A program made the translations under genes and the position numbers. Source: Crocodylus rhombifer (lineage: Eukaryota; Chordata; Crocodylia; Crocodylidae). Taken from it: a stretch of 64,000 nt of DNA. Of this stretch, positions 10,101 to 19,830 are shown one piece after another. The stretch is taken from positions 2,131,799 to 2,195,798 of the forward strand of contig JAVSML010000029.1 of NCBI GenBank assembly GCA_038503035.1. Reading direction: 5' to 3'. The first letter of the stretch is position 1, and each line of letters begins with the position of its first letter. The notes beneath the pieces are model-generated. The model saw only the letters and a program-made list of their open reading frames with translations, was not told the origin of the DNA and made no database searches.

Positions 10101-12851
10101 AGGCCCTGTGGGGCTATATCAAGGCTGGGCCACCCTCCCCCCACCCCAATGGAGCTGGATCCATGTCAAGCCCCCTTCTCTCCTGGGGCCAAGCTGAACC
10201 TAGGTCAAGCCCCCTTCTATCCCTGCTTTCAGGGCTGGATTGGGGCCAGGCTGCCCCGTCCCTTCCCGCCCCCCCCCGCCAGCCCCGACTGGGGCCACTG
10301 GCTGAATCCAGCCAGCATACGGCCTGTACGTGGTTGAGCCAGCCCACTGGAAGAAAAAGATTGAGCACCATTGGCCTAAATTATTAACAGGAAAATCCAC
10401 ATTCTGATTTGTAAGATAAAATTAACTTTGTAATTTTTAATTTCATACTGGAATGTGTGTGTGTAGACATAGATGTGTGTGTATTCTGAATAATTTAGCA
10501 TGTGATAGTTTGTGTTTATAATGAAATAAGTAAAAATATCAGTGCTTCAGTAATTTTCGTCATGTCAGTATTCATTACAATTTGTTTAAATATGGACTTT
10601 AGTGTTATTGATTTGTATCTAAAGAAAGATATTGACTTCCCATTCCCACACTTTAGAAGTGAACTTTCATACTACCTCATAGTTTTGAAGGATGCAGGTT
10701 GGACATACATGCATACATTTTTGTAATGAACTGCTAAGGGTCACTTTTGAGATTTGAAAAAAAAGCTTTTCAAAATGGCTTTGTTGTTACTTTACACTTT
10801 TTTAAGTAAAACTTCTGAAGTGAGAGATTGTGGCTTGCAGCTGCTTCATAAAGCAGTCTACCTGCAGCTCCTGGATCTAGCTCTGTAACAAGAACAATGT
10901 CCAGCCAAAGCATTTTAAAAGTGATATTGCTTTTTCAAAGTGAGTGTAAAAATTGTATTGTGAGGCTCCATAATTATTGTTGTTCACTGACTTCTGGAAA
11001 TATTTGATGCATTTACAAATAAAAGTGTGTGTGTGACAAACTGCCGCCTCCTCAGGCCCCGACAGGGAGGCCGAAACCTGGCTGGGTTTTTCCCCCTTTT
11101 CATTTGTCACTTAGGAGTAGACAATTCTGCCCTTGGTTATGGTTGTGCAATCGTAATCTATTTGCCCAGCAATCCAAACTGTTAACTGCTCTGCTGATAA
11201 TAAAGGCCTTGAATGCAGCTCCCGTCCTACAGGCTGATTCTGTAAAGTAGTGAACACTCAGCCTATTCCAAAGGTTTCACTGCTAGAGAGCTCAGCACCT
11301 TGCAAGACTGAGTCCTTATTTCTGTATTGACTCTGCTGGTCCAACAAAGGTAAAACCATTTGTCTCCGAAGTGAGCAGATTTGACTCTGAACACTCTGCT
11401 CATTATAAATGGGTGTTACCCTCACTCTTCATAACAGGACTCCTTCTAGTCCATTTTACTTGCACAGAAAAAGTTTTTACCTCTGTATGTTAGAGGTTTT
11501 AGTCACTGCTTGTGCTACTTGCATTTCATAGTGATGATCTTTCCCATGAGCTCTTAACATTTACTCAATTTTGTTTAACCAGGGTTGGGATATCTTAGCA
11601 CATTAAAAGATCTGGCCCTTATTTAGCATTTCACAAACCTTAATGGGTTCATCTTTAGAGCAAATACAAAATGCTACAGTTGAGAGACTTACCCATGAAG
11701 TAGGTGGCAGTTTTACAAACAGCACTACCAAAGATAAAATCCTTCAGCAGGTTAGGAATGAGGGTGAATGGCATGCAGAAAAGGCAAAGCATCAGGTCAC
11801 TGACAGCCAGTGACAGCAGAAATATATTAGTGACTGTCCTCATCCTTTTGTTTCTTATCAGCACTGTAATTACCAGACTGTTCCCCAACACACTGAGCAA
11901 AAATATCAAGGAATACAGCAGAATCCGAACTGTCTGATGCAAATCTGAAAATTGCCACAATAAAGAATTAGTTACGAAATATGCAGATCATGTACTGTAT
12001 TAGCTTTTATCAGTAGGTCTAATCTGTTAATCAAAAGGTAAAGGGCTGCTTCAACACTCAAGGCAGTGGACTTTTCTTGTATGCAATTCCACTGAAGCTG
12101 GTATCTTTACACCAAAGTAAAACTGGTGGAAGTAAATTCTGAGTTTGATTCTGATCTACCTGAACTGTATAATGTTTAAGTACAATATATTCAATACACT
12201 GTACACTTTGAGAACTATATTTGGCTACTCAAAAGTACATGCTACTCAAAAATAAGCATTGCAAAGCACAATTTAAATTACAGTGAACTCATGTTAAGAA
12301 CCAAAAATAAATGGCAATTTGTATTACTTTAGTATATTAGTAATTTTTTAGGCATGACATATATCATGTTAATCACTTTCATATGCTGCATATAATCATA
12401 TAACTCCATAGTTATTAAATTTTCCAGTAGTACTACAAAGTATGTACATATTATTAAGCATTCAAGTGTTGCTATCTGTATTTTGACTTGGTATCACTAT
12501 TGTTATCTTTTCGTTTTAGCTTTATATTTCTTTCCTGCCATGTTTATAAACTGAAGAGACAGGGCATATTAATTTCTTGCTAGTCTGTTGCTTATCTGAA
12601 TTTATCAGCTAATGCTTGTTTTTGCTCTGCCTCAAAAAACCTCTGAGTACCTGTTTCTCTTAAAATATCTCTGATTTTACTTTCAGCTCAAACTGTTGCT
12701 TTCTGAAAAAATGTATTTTCATGTACATACCTTTAGCAGGATGAGGTGAGTCATCCACACAGAAAAATGTATCATTTTCCAAGATAATATCACAAAAAAG
12801 AGCAGAAATATCGGTTCCATTTTCAAGTAGACTATCATCAACTATTTCCAT
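3642..12851 (-). CDS. CCKAR: CCKAR, cholecystokinin A (CCK1) receptor, complete five-exon gene
   Basis: This is a class A seven-transmembrane receptor of the plasma membrane that binds sulfated CCK and signals through Gq/phospholipase C. Joining 12851-12731, 11944-11693, 8781-8520, 5786-5659 and 4168-3642 gives 1290 nt, that is 429 codons plus stop; the human protein has 428. All introns are GT-AG and the phases agree. Internal exons of 252, 262 and 128 bp match the human exon sizes as I recall them. Visible marks are N-glycosylation sequons NGT and NDT near the N terminus, the N-terminal Cys pair (about residues 20 and 31), the ERY motif after TM3, MCR in extracellular loop 2 (the Arg contacts the CCK sulfotyrosine in mammals), NAWR in TM6, NPIIY in TM7 and a palmitoylation-type CC in the tail. 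The frame is intact and presumably functional. A nearby paralogue, CCKBR, is excluded by the close match to CCKAR throughout. Confidence 0.97.
4497..4527. repeat. perfect 11-bp stem-loop in CCKAR intron 4
   Basis: The arm ttacttggcca (4497-4507) is followed by a 9-nt loop and the exact inverse tggccaagtaa (4517-4527). It sits just left of the GC-rich insert, so it could be the edge of a mobile element. Confidence 0.7.
4563..5336. mobile_element. possible non-autonomous DNA transposon in CCKAR intron 4
   Basis: A GC-rich island in AT-rich intron, bounded by an inverted pair: gtagtgccacaaaa at 4563-4576 and ttttgtagcactac at 5323-5336 (13 of 14 complementary). No clear target duplication was found and the outer limits are uncertain. 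Its open frames show no known domain. Confidence 0.4.
5659..5786 (-). CDS. CCKAR: CCKAR coding exon 4 (TM5)
   Basis: The exon is 128 bp, with acceptor cttccacag and donor gtaaca. It encodes residues 212-254: TM5 ([15 protein letters not shown]) and the start of intracellular loop 3 ([18 protein letters not shown]). The final base G joins AA of exon 5 to make Glu, as in the human KERK stretch. Confidence 0.95.
5787..8519 (-). other. CCKAR: CCKAR intron 3
   Basis: A 2733-bp GT-AG intron. It contains a CR1 fragment at about 6478-7490; the remainder is AT-rich and unremarkable. Confidence 0.85.
6478..7490 (-). mobile_element. CR1 LINE fragment, 5'-truncated, in CCKAR intron 3
   Basis: Read on the minus strand this is the 3' third of a CR1 non-LTR retrotransposon. 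The end of the reverse transcriptase is readable at 7473-7273 with motifs [16 protein letters not shown] and a decayed ADD box (AYDIKL), followed by the CR1 3' region with the typical GGGATGATATAGTTGGGG-like and TTGGACTAAATGATC-like stretches. Frameshifts and the missing 5' part make it inactive. It is antisense-neutral here: it lies in the same orientation as CCKAR transcription. Confidence 0.85.
8520..8781 (-). CDS. CCKAR: CCKAR coding exon 3 (TM3-TM5 start)
   Basis: The exon is 262 bp, with acceptor catgtctag and donor gtaaga. It encodes residues 125-211: the rest of TM3 ([18 protein letters not shown]), intracellular loop 2, TM4 and extracellular loop 2 with MCR. The loop keeps the Met and Arg known from mammalian work to contact the sulfotyrosine of CCK. 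It ends QQS plus TG of a Trp codon completed in exon 4. Confidence 0.96.
9256..9281. repeat. (GT)n microsatellite
   Basis: Thirteen uninterrupted GT units, preceded and followed by imperfect ATGT repeats. Confidence 0.95.
9945..10373. mobile_element. hAT-like non-autonomous element in CCKAR intron 2
   Basis: The ends are imperfect inverted repeats of the Charlie type: cagggcttctcagcc at the left and the inverse of caatggtgctcaatc at the right. Flanking 8-mers acttaaac and gcctaaat agree at 5 of 8 positions, the differences being transitions, as expected for an aged 8-bp target duplication. The interior is GC-rich, shares the 'ctagcccatgggg' phrase with 31158-31775, and encodes nothing recognisable. 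Confidence 0.7.
11693..11944 (-). CDS. CCKAR: CCKAR coding exon 2 (TM1-TM3 start)
   Basis: The exon is 252 bp, with acceptor ttttcag and donor gtaagt. It encodes residues 41-124: TM1 ([15 protein letters not shown]), the first intracellular loop [12 protein letters not shown]2 with the class A LAVSD motif, and the start of TM3 with the conserved Cys in SAVCKT that pairs with the loop-2 Cys. The two residues aligned with human Trp39-Gln40 read Leu-His here. Confidence 0.96.
11945..12730 (-). other. CCKAR: CCKAR intron 1
   Basis: A 786-bp AT-rich GT-AG intron with no repeat or element that I can name. Confidence 0.85.
12731..12851 (-). CDS. CCKAR: CCKAR coding exon 1 (extracellular N terminus)
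   Basis: The ATG at 12851-12849 opens a 40-codon exon that ends ...PHPAK plus one base (G) at donor gtatgt. It carries the sequons NGT and NDT and the two cysteines that form a disulfide in the mammalian receptor. The start is chosen because the [13 protein letters not shown] segment aligns with the human N terminus. The exon also contains 5' UTR upstream of 12851, but its limit cannot be set from sequence alone; no convincing TATA box was identified. Confidence 0.95.
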
Positions 12852-13603
12852 TGTTCGGGCTCCACAGGTTTGCTTCTACTGGGGAGAAAGTTTGATTTCC
12901 AACTATCTGCCCATTCTTTCATCTGCCCATCTGCCAATAAGCAAAAAATATTCCTGAATGAAATCTTCAGTAGAACTGTTTTTAAAAGGTGGTTGTCCTA
13001 GTAAAGGTCTTTTTTTCAACTATCCATAGGGGATAACTAGTATACAGATTTCTGCTCAAAATGGAAAAGATTTATTCCAGTAGAATAGAAGGCAATATAG
13101 ATGCATGAAAGAAAAAACCATGCACACACACATAAACACATCTCCTCCTGCACCTTCTAGATCCACTCTCTTCTATTACTGGGCTGTGGTTGGGATTATG
13201 AATATACTAGATAGTGATTACAAACTTAACCCCTTGCAAGATGGTTTCAGCTTGTATGTCTACAGTGCCTCTCTAGGTGAACCTGTTTTTGCCATAGCCA
13301 GTAAATCATGAACAACACATATAACAAATCAGTCTTTCTGCCAACATTTAACAAGGGAATAGTACATCACTAATAGAATGCAGAAAAGAAGAAACAGAGT
13401 CAATTAGGGCTTTGTACATCTACATGTGTACACCTCTATGTAAAAGCACCAGTATCTTTAAATCTTTAACAAATGCAAGATAGTATCTCTAGGTGCAGTT
13501 GGAAAACTGGGTAAAAATTAAACACAGTAAATGGGAAATAAAGATATGTACTTTCCTTTGTAATGCAGTTTGGGATGCTCATACAAATGGTTGTGTGTGG
13601 GCG

Positions 13604-13663
13604 TGATCCAACAGCCATTGAAATCAGTTAGTCTTACCATGGATTTCAGTGGCCTTTGGATCA
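13604..13663. repeat. short palindromic MITE-like repeat
   Basis: tgatccaacagccattgaaa at 13604 onward is mirrored by gatttcagtggcctttggat ending at 13663; 19 of 22 arm positions pair. The 'GATCCAAAGCCCATTGAA' phrase is familiar from a small terminal-inverted repeat family widespread in reptile genomes. Confidence 0.6.
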
Positions 13664-16504
13664 AGCCCTAAAGAACAAAGTATTAATAATGTTAGCTAAT
13701 ATAAGAAAGACTATATTTTTTCCAACTGAGGGTTTAAGACACAAAGTTTGTAAATTTTCATTACCCTTATATTACCTATTAACAGAATAATAATGATTAA
13801 AATGCTTGTGTTTTAGCATGTTTTTCTCTCAGTATATACAAACATATTTTCACTGTGGTATACCCACAAAATGATAAACCTGAAATGATATGTAAAATTT
13901 TCACAAAACTGTAAGCCTGTTTAAACAAGTGAAATCATAAATGGTTGTGATCCATGGCAAGAAATTACTAAAAGAATAAATTGATCCCTTTTGTAGTCAA
14001 ATTTCACATTTCAAATCTTTTCTAATAGACGAGGTAGTGCAACAATAGGATTATGTTCTACAGATCTTCTTTTCAAACCTAATCTTTGAAGTTTGGAAGT
14101 CTTGGATTTATTATGTTCTCAGCCTCTCACACAGCCACATTTCCTGGCACGTTGATTAGGGAGAATGCCGTGCAACTCTGTAGATAAGTTCAGATCTGCT
14201 CTTATTCCTCCAAGACTCCCTATGATCATTCTTGATCTGTTGTACAGATTTTTGTAATTTTTTAAAATCTGAGGTAGTAGTCAATGAATGCATGGAGTGT
14301 ACTTATATTAACTGTACCCCATTCTCCTTCAGAAAGAAATAAATTAAGTCTAGCAGGAAATATTCCTTTGCACACCCCAAAAATATATATAAGCATAAAG
14401 AGCTTTGCTATCAAATACAACTTAACTATCATACCAGAACAATGTATTCTGGGATTCTTCTCTTGTGAATCTAGAACGTTTTACATGAGAGAGAAGCATT
14501 AAAAATACAAGTTTTAAACTGCTTCTTTTTACAGGCAGGTTACTCTGAACATGATGTATGTTATTCTATGAATAACTTGGGTTTTCTTCCTAGCTTTGAA
14601 GTTCTTAATTTGCATCATGTGCTTGAGAGAGAGCAATTGTTATAATGAAATGTTGAAATGGATTTTGGTTTATTTCTGTATTTACTGATCATTTTCACTA
14701 CCTGTTTCAGTTGGACTAAGTAAGAACTGCTATTTCTTAGATCCTGAATTTCTAAAATGACAGCCAGAAGAGATGCTGATCTTGAGCATGGAGGTCACAA
14801 GAAAAGCCAGAAAGCACTCTGCAGAAGAGGGCTGTTTTTGGGTTGTGAACTTGCTTTTCTTACTGGGTGGTGGTGAGCAAGTGGGACATAGAAACAAATA
14901 TGGGCTGAACTTTCAAACCTTGCTATTAATGACTGTATTATCCTTAGTACATTACCTTGCTATGAATGACATGAGAGGAGACATTCCTTTTTAAAAAATA
15001 GAAGTCTTCCTTATGGTGACTCTACTGGTGATGGGTATGATGCCATTGTTTAGAAGCAATAGTAATCCAAATGGGTTTTTTTCTCTTTGGACTTAACTAA
15101 TATTACTATTACTGAACATTATTTGAGGGTGTAAACCTTAGGCAAGATTCATTCTTAAGAAAAATCTAGTTTTATTAATAACAATATCCATTACTCATAG
15201 AAATGTGCTTTTCCTTTAACTTAACTGTAGTAAGCATGTGAAATAATTTGGGCACCAAAGTTTCACTTTGTAGATACTTTAAAGAAAAGTATGTAGGCAA
15301 TATCAATCTTTTTCTCTGTGTGCACAAACATAAATCTGCTGTTAATACAAAGGTACTGTTTGGTCCCTAATCCCTTTTCTCTCCCAGTGATTTCATTTTG
15401 TTACTGCTGTCAACCTCTTGAAGTACTAGTTTAATAGTAAAAGTAATTGCTACATTCTATCATTTCATACCATACTAGTAACATGTTATACACCACAAAC
15501 TAGTCTCATTTATTTATGCTTTTTTAATATTTTTTTACAAGAATGGAGCTCTATTTTGGGGTTTTATTCATTAATTCAATTAAATTAACTAATTTGAAGA
15601 CAACATTCAAAGATCCCACTCCTCGTGTAAATTTAAAAAGCATCTCTACTTTTTAGAATAATAAATATGGAATAGCAATTCTTCTTTTAACCTGTATTAA
15701 ATGTAGAAATATATTTTTAGTATCAGGATATTTTTTATCATAGCAAATGAAATAAGAGCATATTCAGAGGAAATTTATATAGAAATATGGAGTTCGATCC
15801 TGTTCATACCTGCCTCTCAGGTTTACACTGGCATATTTCCATGGACTCCTTGAATATACACTAGTATGAGATCTGAATTAGGCCACTGATTTGTCAAATA
15901 TATGAAATTCTGGGAACACCATTATTTTGATGATTGCATTTCAGCTAAGTCCTCATCTGCTCCAGTCAGCTTTAATATCTCAGAGGAACTGCAATAAATA
16001 CATGGGCAAAAGAAATACTGCTTTGTCTGATAGCCACATGAATTGAATGGCATGTATTAAAAGAGGGAATTATACTTTCATAGGACTTTGTAAGTTGTAG
16101 CAAGTTCATACCAGGACTTAGTTCCATGATCAATAAATGTGAAATGCTGCCCTTCTACAGGAATCATAGGTAGTAAATATTTGTTTTATTAAATTGCAAA
16201 TATTGGTTTCCTATAAAATTAGTTTTAATCAACTTGAACTCAAACTGTTCGTTAGATATTAGTACTGTTTCAAAGGGATCAAAGGGGCCTAATGCAATCT
16301 CAAATGAGATGGGTGCCAAAATGCTTAGATAAATTACCACATGTGGCTACCAGGCAGAGCTAAGAACATCATAAAGAAAAAAAAACCCAGCACTACTTTA
16401 ATCTAGGAATGTACTCCCTTCTACCTTGTGACACAGTCTATGGATCATGGGAGAATGGGCTTATGCTGTAGAACAACGTGCAGATTTCTGGGTTTCAAAC
16501 AGAT

Positions 16505-16514
16505 NNNNNNNNNN
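16505..16514. other. assembly gap (10 Ns)
   Basis: Ten consecutive N characters; true length unknown. Confidence 0.99.
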
Positions 16515-17565
16515 GATGATCTAACAAGTGTAAAGCATGTCTGGTCCTTAAAAATTACAGAAGTAACTACCAGTTTCATTTGCTTTTTGGAAATCTTATT
16601 TGCAATGTTTCTCATTCAAAAGTGACAGTAGTCAGTATATATAGATTAAGAGGTCATAATATTGAGCTTTTTTGTACTGATTTTTGGTCAGTATCATTAT
16701 TCAGGATCAATGTCACTAACCAATTACAGACTGGGAAACTAAGTCACAGGAAGGAAAAGGCACCCTATGATCTAGTAAAATAAGTGGAAATGGCACCAGG
16801 CCTTCTTAAATCCAAATCTAGTGCTACATCTACTGTACCCTGCTGCTCTGAAGACAAGTGAGCTATGATTCAGACCCTTAAGTCTTGTTTAAATGGGCTT
16901 TAGTTTTTCTACATAATTAGAAAGATGTTTTATGCAGTAATTCCTAGATGAGGCTGTGCAGGTGGCTGATACCTAAGTAAGCAATAAAGATATAAAGATG
17001 TATTTTATACTATAAGAATGGAAATGGAAAGGCCTGGTAGATTATATTATTAAGTAAATCTGCAATAGGACTTCTGGATTATAGGCTTAATTTAAACTTT
17101 CAAAGTTTAGGAAGGTTTAACATAACTGAAAAGAGACTACATTTAATTACACAAGTCTCTGAAGCTTCAAAAGGAGTATTGAATTCCTTCAGAATGATAC
17201 TGTTTTCATAAGCTACATTGCCATCTGAATCCTTAATAAATGTATCTTTTGGTTTGGGAGAATCAGCTGTTGCATCAGCTAGAAAAAGTATTAAAAACAT
17301 CAAAGCCACACTTACAGATATTTTAGACCATCATTGTATTTATTAAAAAGAGTTCCGTTCCAGTATGAATCAGTAATTTTCTTTTAGCTGTTAGAGTTAT
17401 AATTTGTCCTGTGTTGTATAGACATTTTGGTAGTCTATATTTTTGGGGACCTCTCTCATTTGTCAGCCCAAACATGTGAGTACATTGTTTCATATGAGAA
17501 CCTCTGACTTTCATGGTATAATGGGATCTATGGCCAAAAAAACTTTCTGGTCTACTTGGTTATCA

Positions 17566-17727
17566 TGAAATCATAGGAAAATAGAGCTGGAAAGGGCATC
17601 AAGACTCATCTAGTTCTAGCCCCTGCCCAAGGTGGGACCATCCCTTATTTTAACCATCCCGGTCAAATGCTTGTTCAACCTGCACTTAAAAACTTCCAGT
17701 GGTGCTGATGAGACAACCTTGCCAGTA
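17566..17727 (-). mobile_element. older CR1 copy, 3'-terminal segment (part 1 of 3)
   Basis: The minus-strand CR1 3' end (plus-strand phrase gagctggaaagggcatc) is cut off at 17727 by a hAT-like insertion and resumes at 18075. Confidence 0.8.
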
Positions 17728-18074
17728 AAGTAGTGCTCAACCTTTTGGCCCCACGGGCTGGATGAGTGGCATGGGGCCTATTCAGGGGCTGGACCCTGTA
17801 TGGGATTGGGCCTTATGCACCTGGAATGGGCATCATGAAATGGCCCTGTGTTCCTGGATCAGGCCTCATGTAGCTCCAACCCTGCATGACTGATCTAGCA
17901 GGCAGGGCCATGCTATCTGGCTTGCAGGTTTCCCACAGGTCCAGATATGGCAGCAGGAGAGGAGCAAATAACACTGCTCAGTTCCACCGCCATTAACTTT
18001 TCTGACCCTTGGGGAACCACGGCATGGCTCCATGTGCTGGATCTGGTTCCCACGCTGGTGGTTGAGCACCTCTG
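17728..18074. mobile_element. hAT-like element inserted into CR1
   Basis: Left end aagtagtgctcaacc and right end ggttgagcacctctg are inverted repeats (12 of 15). The flanking 8-mers tgccagta and ctctagtc are a weak duplication (4 of 8, with most mismatches transitions), but CR1 sequence continues smoothly on both sides, which supports insertion. Interior GC-rich, no coding content. Confidence 0.7.
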
Positions 18075-18630
18075 CTCTAGTCGGTTCCAATACTTAAACC
18101 ATCTTCATGAAAAGTTTTCCCTAATATACAACCTAGATCTATCTTGTTGTTATTTCACACCATTACTGCTTGTGATGTCCTTGTGTTATTAAATACAAAA
18201 GGGACTGTTGACAGGGGAAGGTGACCATCTGTTCTCTTTGATCACAGTCATCTACCCCCAGCTCAGTCTTCCCTTTTTGCAAGCTAAATAATCCTAGTTC
18301 TAGCAACTTGTCTTCATACATGATGTTTTCTAGACCTACAATAATTTCTATTGCTTTCCTGTGGACTCTTACCAGTTTGCCCATGTTTTTTGCTGAAGTG
18401 TTGTTTCCCAAATTGGACACCACTGGCCTTACCAGTGCTAAATAGAAAGGACTCCTTTTAATATATTCTATAGTCTAATATGCAATTAGCTTTTATTGCA
18501 ACAGTATTACACTGTTAATTTGTTGAGGTTGTAGTTCACTATAAGCCCTAGATCCTTTCCTATATTACTATAACCTAGGCAGTCACTCTCCTATTTTTGT
18601 CTTTGTATGTTTGTTTGTCCAATTTAAATG
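18075..18630 (-). mobile_element. older CR1 copy (part 2 of 3)
   Basis: This continues the CR1 interrupted at 17727 (tcggttccaatacttaaacc is the next CR1 phrase). Minus-strand frames carry the C-terminal CR1 polypeptide in pieces. The copy is interrupted again near 18630 by a second CR1. Confidence 0.75.
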
Positions 18631-19622
18631 CACCAGTTTCATAGACATTAGGGGCTGGAAGGGACCTCGTGAGATCATCAAGTCCAGCCTCCCTGCCATA
18701 GGCAGGAAGTCTGCTGGGGTCAAATGATCCCAGAAAGATAAACATCCAGACACCTTTTAAAGGAGTCCTGAGTAGGTGCTTGCACCACCTCTGGGGGTAG
18801 TCTGTTCCAGACCCTGGGCCCATGGACTGTAAAGAAGTTTTTTCTTATGTCCAGTCTAAATCGGCCTACCAGAAGTTTGTGGCCATTAGACCTTGTTATC
18901 CCTTGGGGGGCCCTGGTGAATGACTGTTCTCCCAGGTCCTGATGTACCCCCCCTTGTAGGCTGCCACCAAGTCCCCCCGAGCCTTTTCTTCTCCAGGCTG
19001 AAGAGTTCCGAGTTCCTCAGCCCCTCCTTGTAAGGCTTGCCCTCTTGGCCTTTGATCATGTGGGTGGCTCTCCTTTGGACTCTCTCAAGCTTATCCACAT
19101 TCCTTCTGAAGTGGGGGACCCAGAACTGGATGCAGTACTCCAGCTGCGACCTCACTAAGGCTGAATAAAGCAGGAGGATGACATCCCTGGCTTTGCTTGA
19201 GGTGCATTGGTGGATGCATGCCAGAATTTGGTTTGCTTTGCCAGCTGTGGCATCCCATTGGTGGTTCATATTCATCTTGTGGTCAAACAAGCCCCAAAGT
19301 CTCTTTCGGTTGTGGTGCTAGCAAACATACCACTACCGAGTCTATAAGTATGCTGCTGATTCTTCCTCCCAAGGTGGAGCGCTCTGCACTTCTCTATGTT
19401 GAAAGCCATCACGTTTTGGTCTGCCCACCTTGCAAGAGTGTCCAGGTTGGCCTGTAACCCCAGCCTGTCTTCCAGTGTGACTGCTTTCCCCCATACTTTA
19501 GTGTTGTTTGCAAACTTTGCCATCCTGCATCTGATACCTGAATCCAGATCATTAATGAAGATGTTGAAGGGTACTGACCCAAGTACTGAGCCCTGAGGGA
19601 CGCCACTGGTCACCTCGTGCCA
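18631..19622 (-). mobile_element. younger CR1 copy inserted into the older CR1
   Basis: On the minus strand, 19613-19272 encodes the reverse transcriptase end (SGVPQGSVLG, FNIFINDLDSG), and 19290-18886 the downstream part (LVRSQLEYCIQFWVPHFRRN, LERVQRRATHMI). The catalytic ADD box reads FANNTK, so the enzyme would be dead even apart from its 5' truncation. The frame is more intact than that of its host copy. The boundaries are estimated to within about 20 bp. Confidence 0.85.
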
Positions 19623-19830
19623 TGTTCATAACTTTGCCCCTGTTATTCAGACTATTTTTTTCCATTATATCAAGGTCACTTTGTAGCTTAATCCCATCCT
19701 TTGGAGTGCTTACCACCTCTCCAAACCCAGTGCCATTCACTATTTTACACTGTCTTCCAAATCACTAATGAACAGTAACAGGCCCAGAGCAGACCCCGGA
19801 AAACCCCAATAGATACCTTTTCACCCTGTT
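19623..19830 (-). mobile_element. older CR1 copy (part 3 of 3)
   Basis: Resumes the older CR1 after the nested copy (plus-strand phrase tatcaaggtcactttgtagc, then tttggagtgcttaccacctc). It ends 5'-truncated near 19830. Confidence 0.7.

Larger units (their letters stand above)
8782..11692 (-). other. CCKAR: CCKAR intron 2
   Basis: A 2911-bp GT-AG intron. It holds a poly-T stretch near 8860, a (GT)n microsatellite at 9256-9281, and a hAT-like element at 9945-10373. Around 9118-9180 lies a short piece resembling an interspersed reptile repeat end (gggctagagctcacttcatc), not assigned further. Confidence 0.85.
12852..17565. other. upstream flank of CCKAR; intergenic
   Basis: The first few hundred bases must include the CCKAR 5' UTR and promoter; there is no CpG island and no clear TATA box, so no start is claimed. 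The rest is AT-rich single-copy-looking DNA with one small palindromic repeat (13604-13663), an assembly gap, and one open exon-like stretch near 17160-17300 on the minus strand. Confidence 0.6.
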
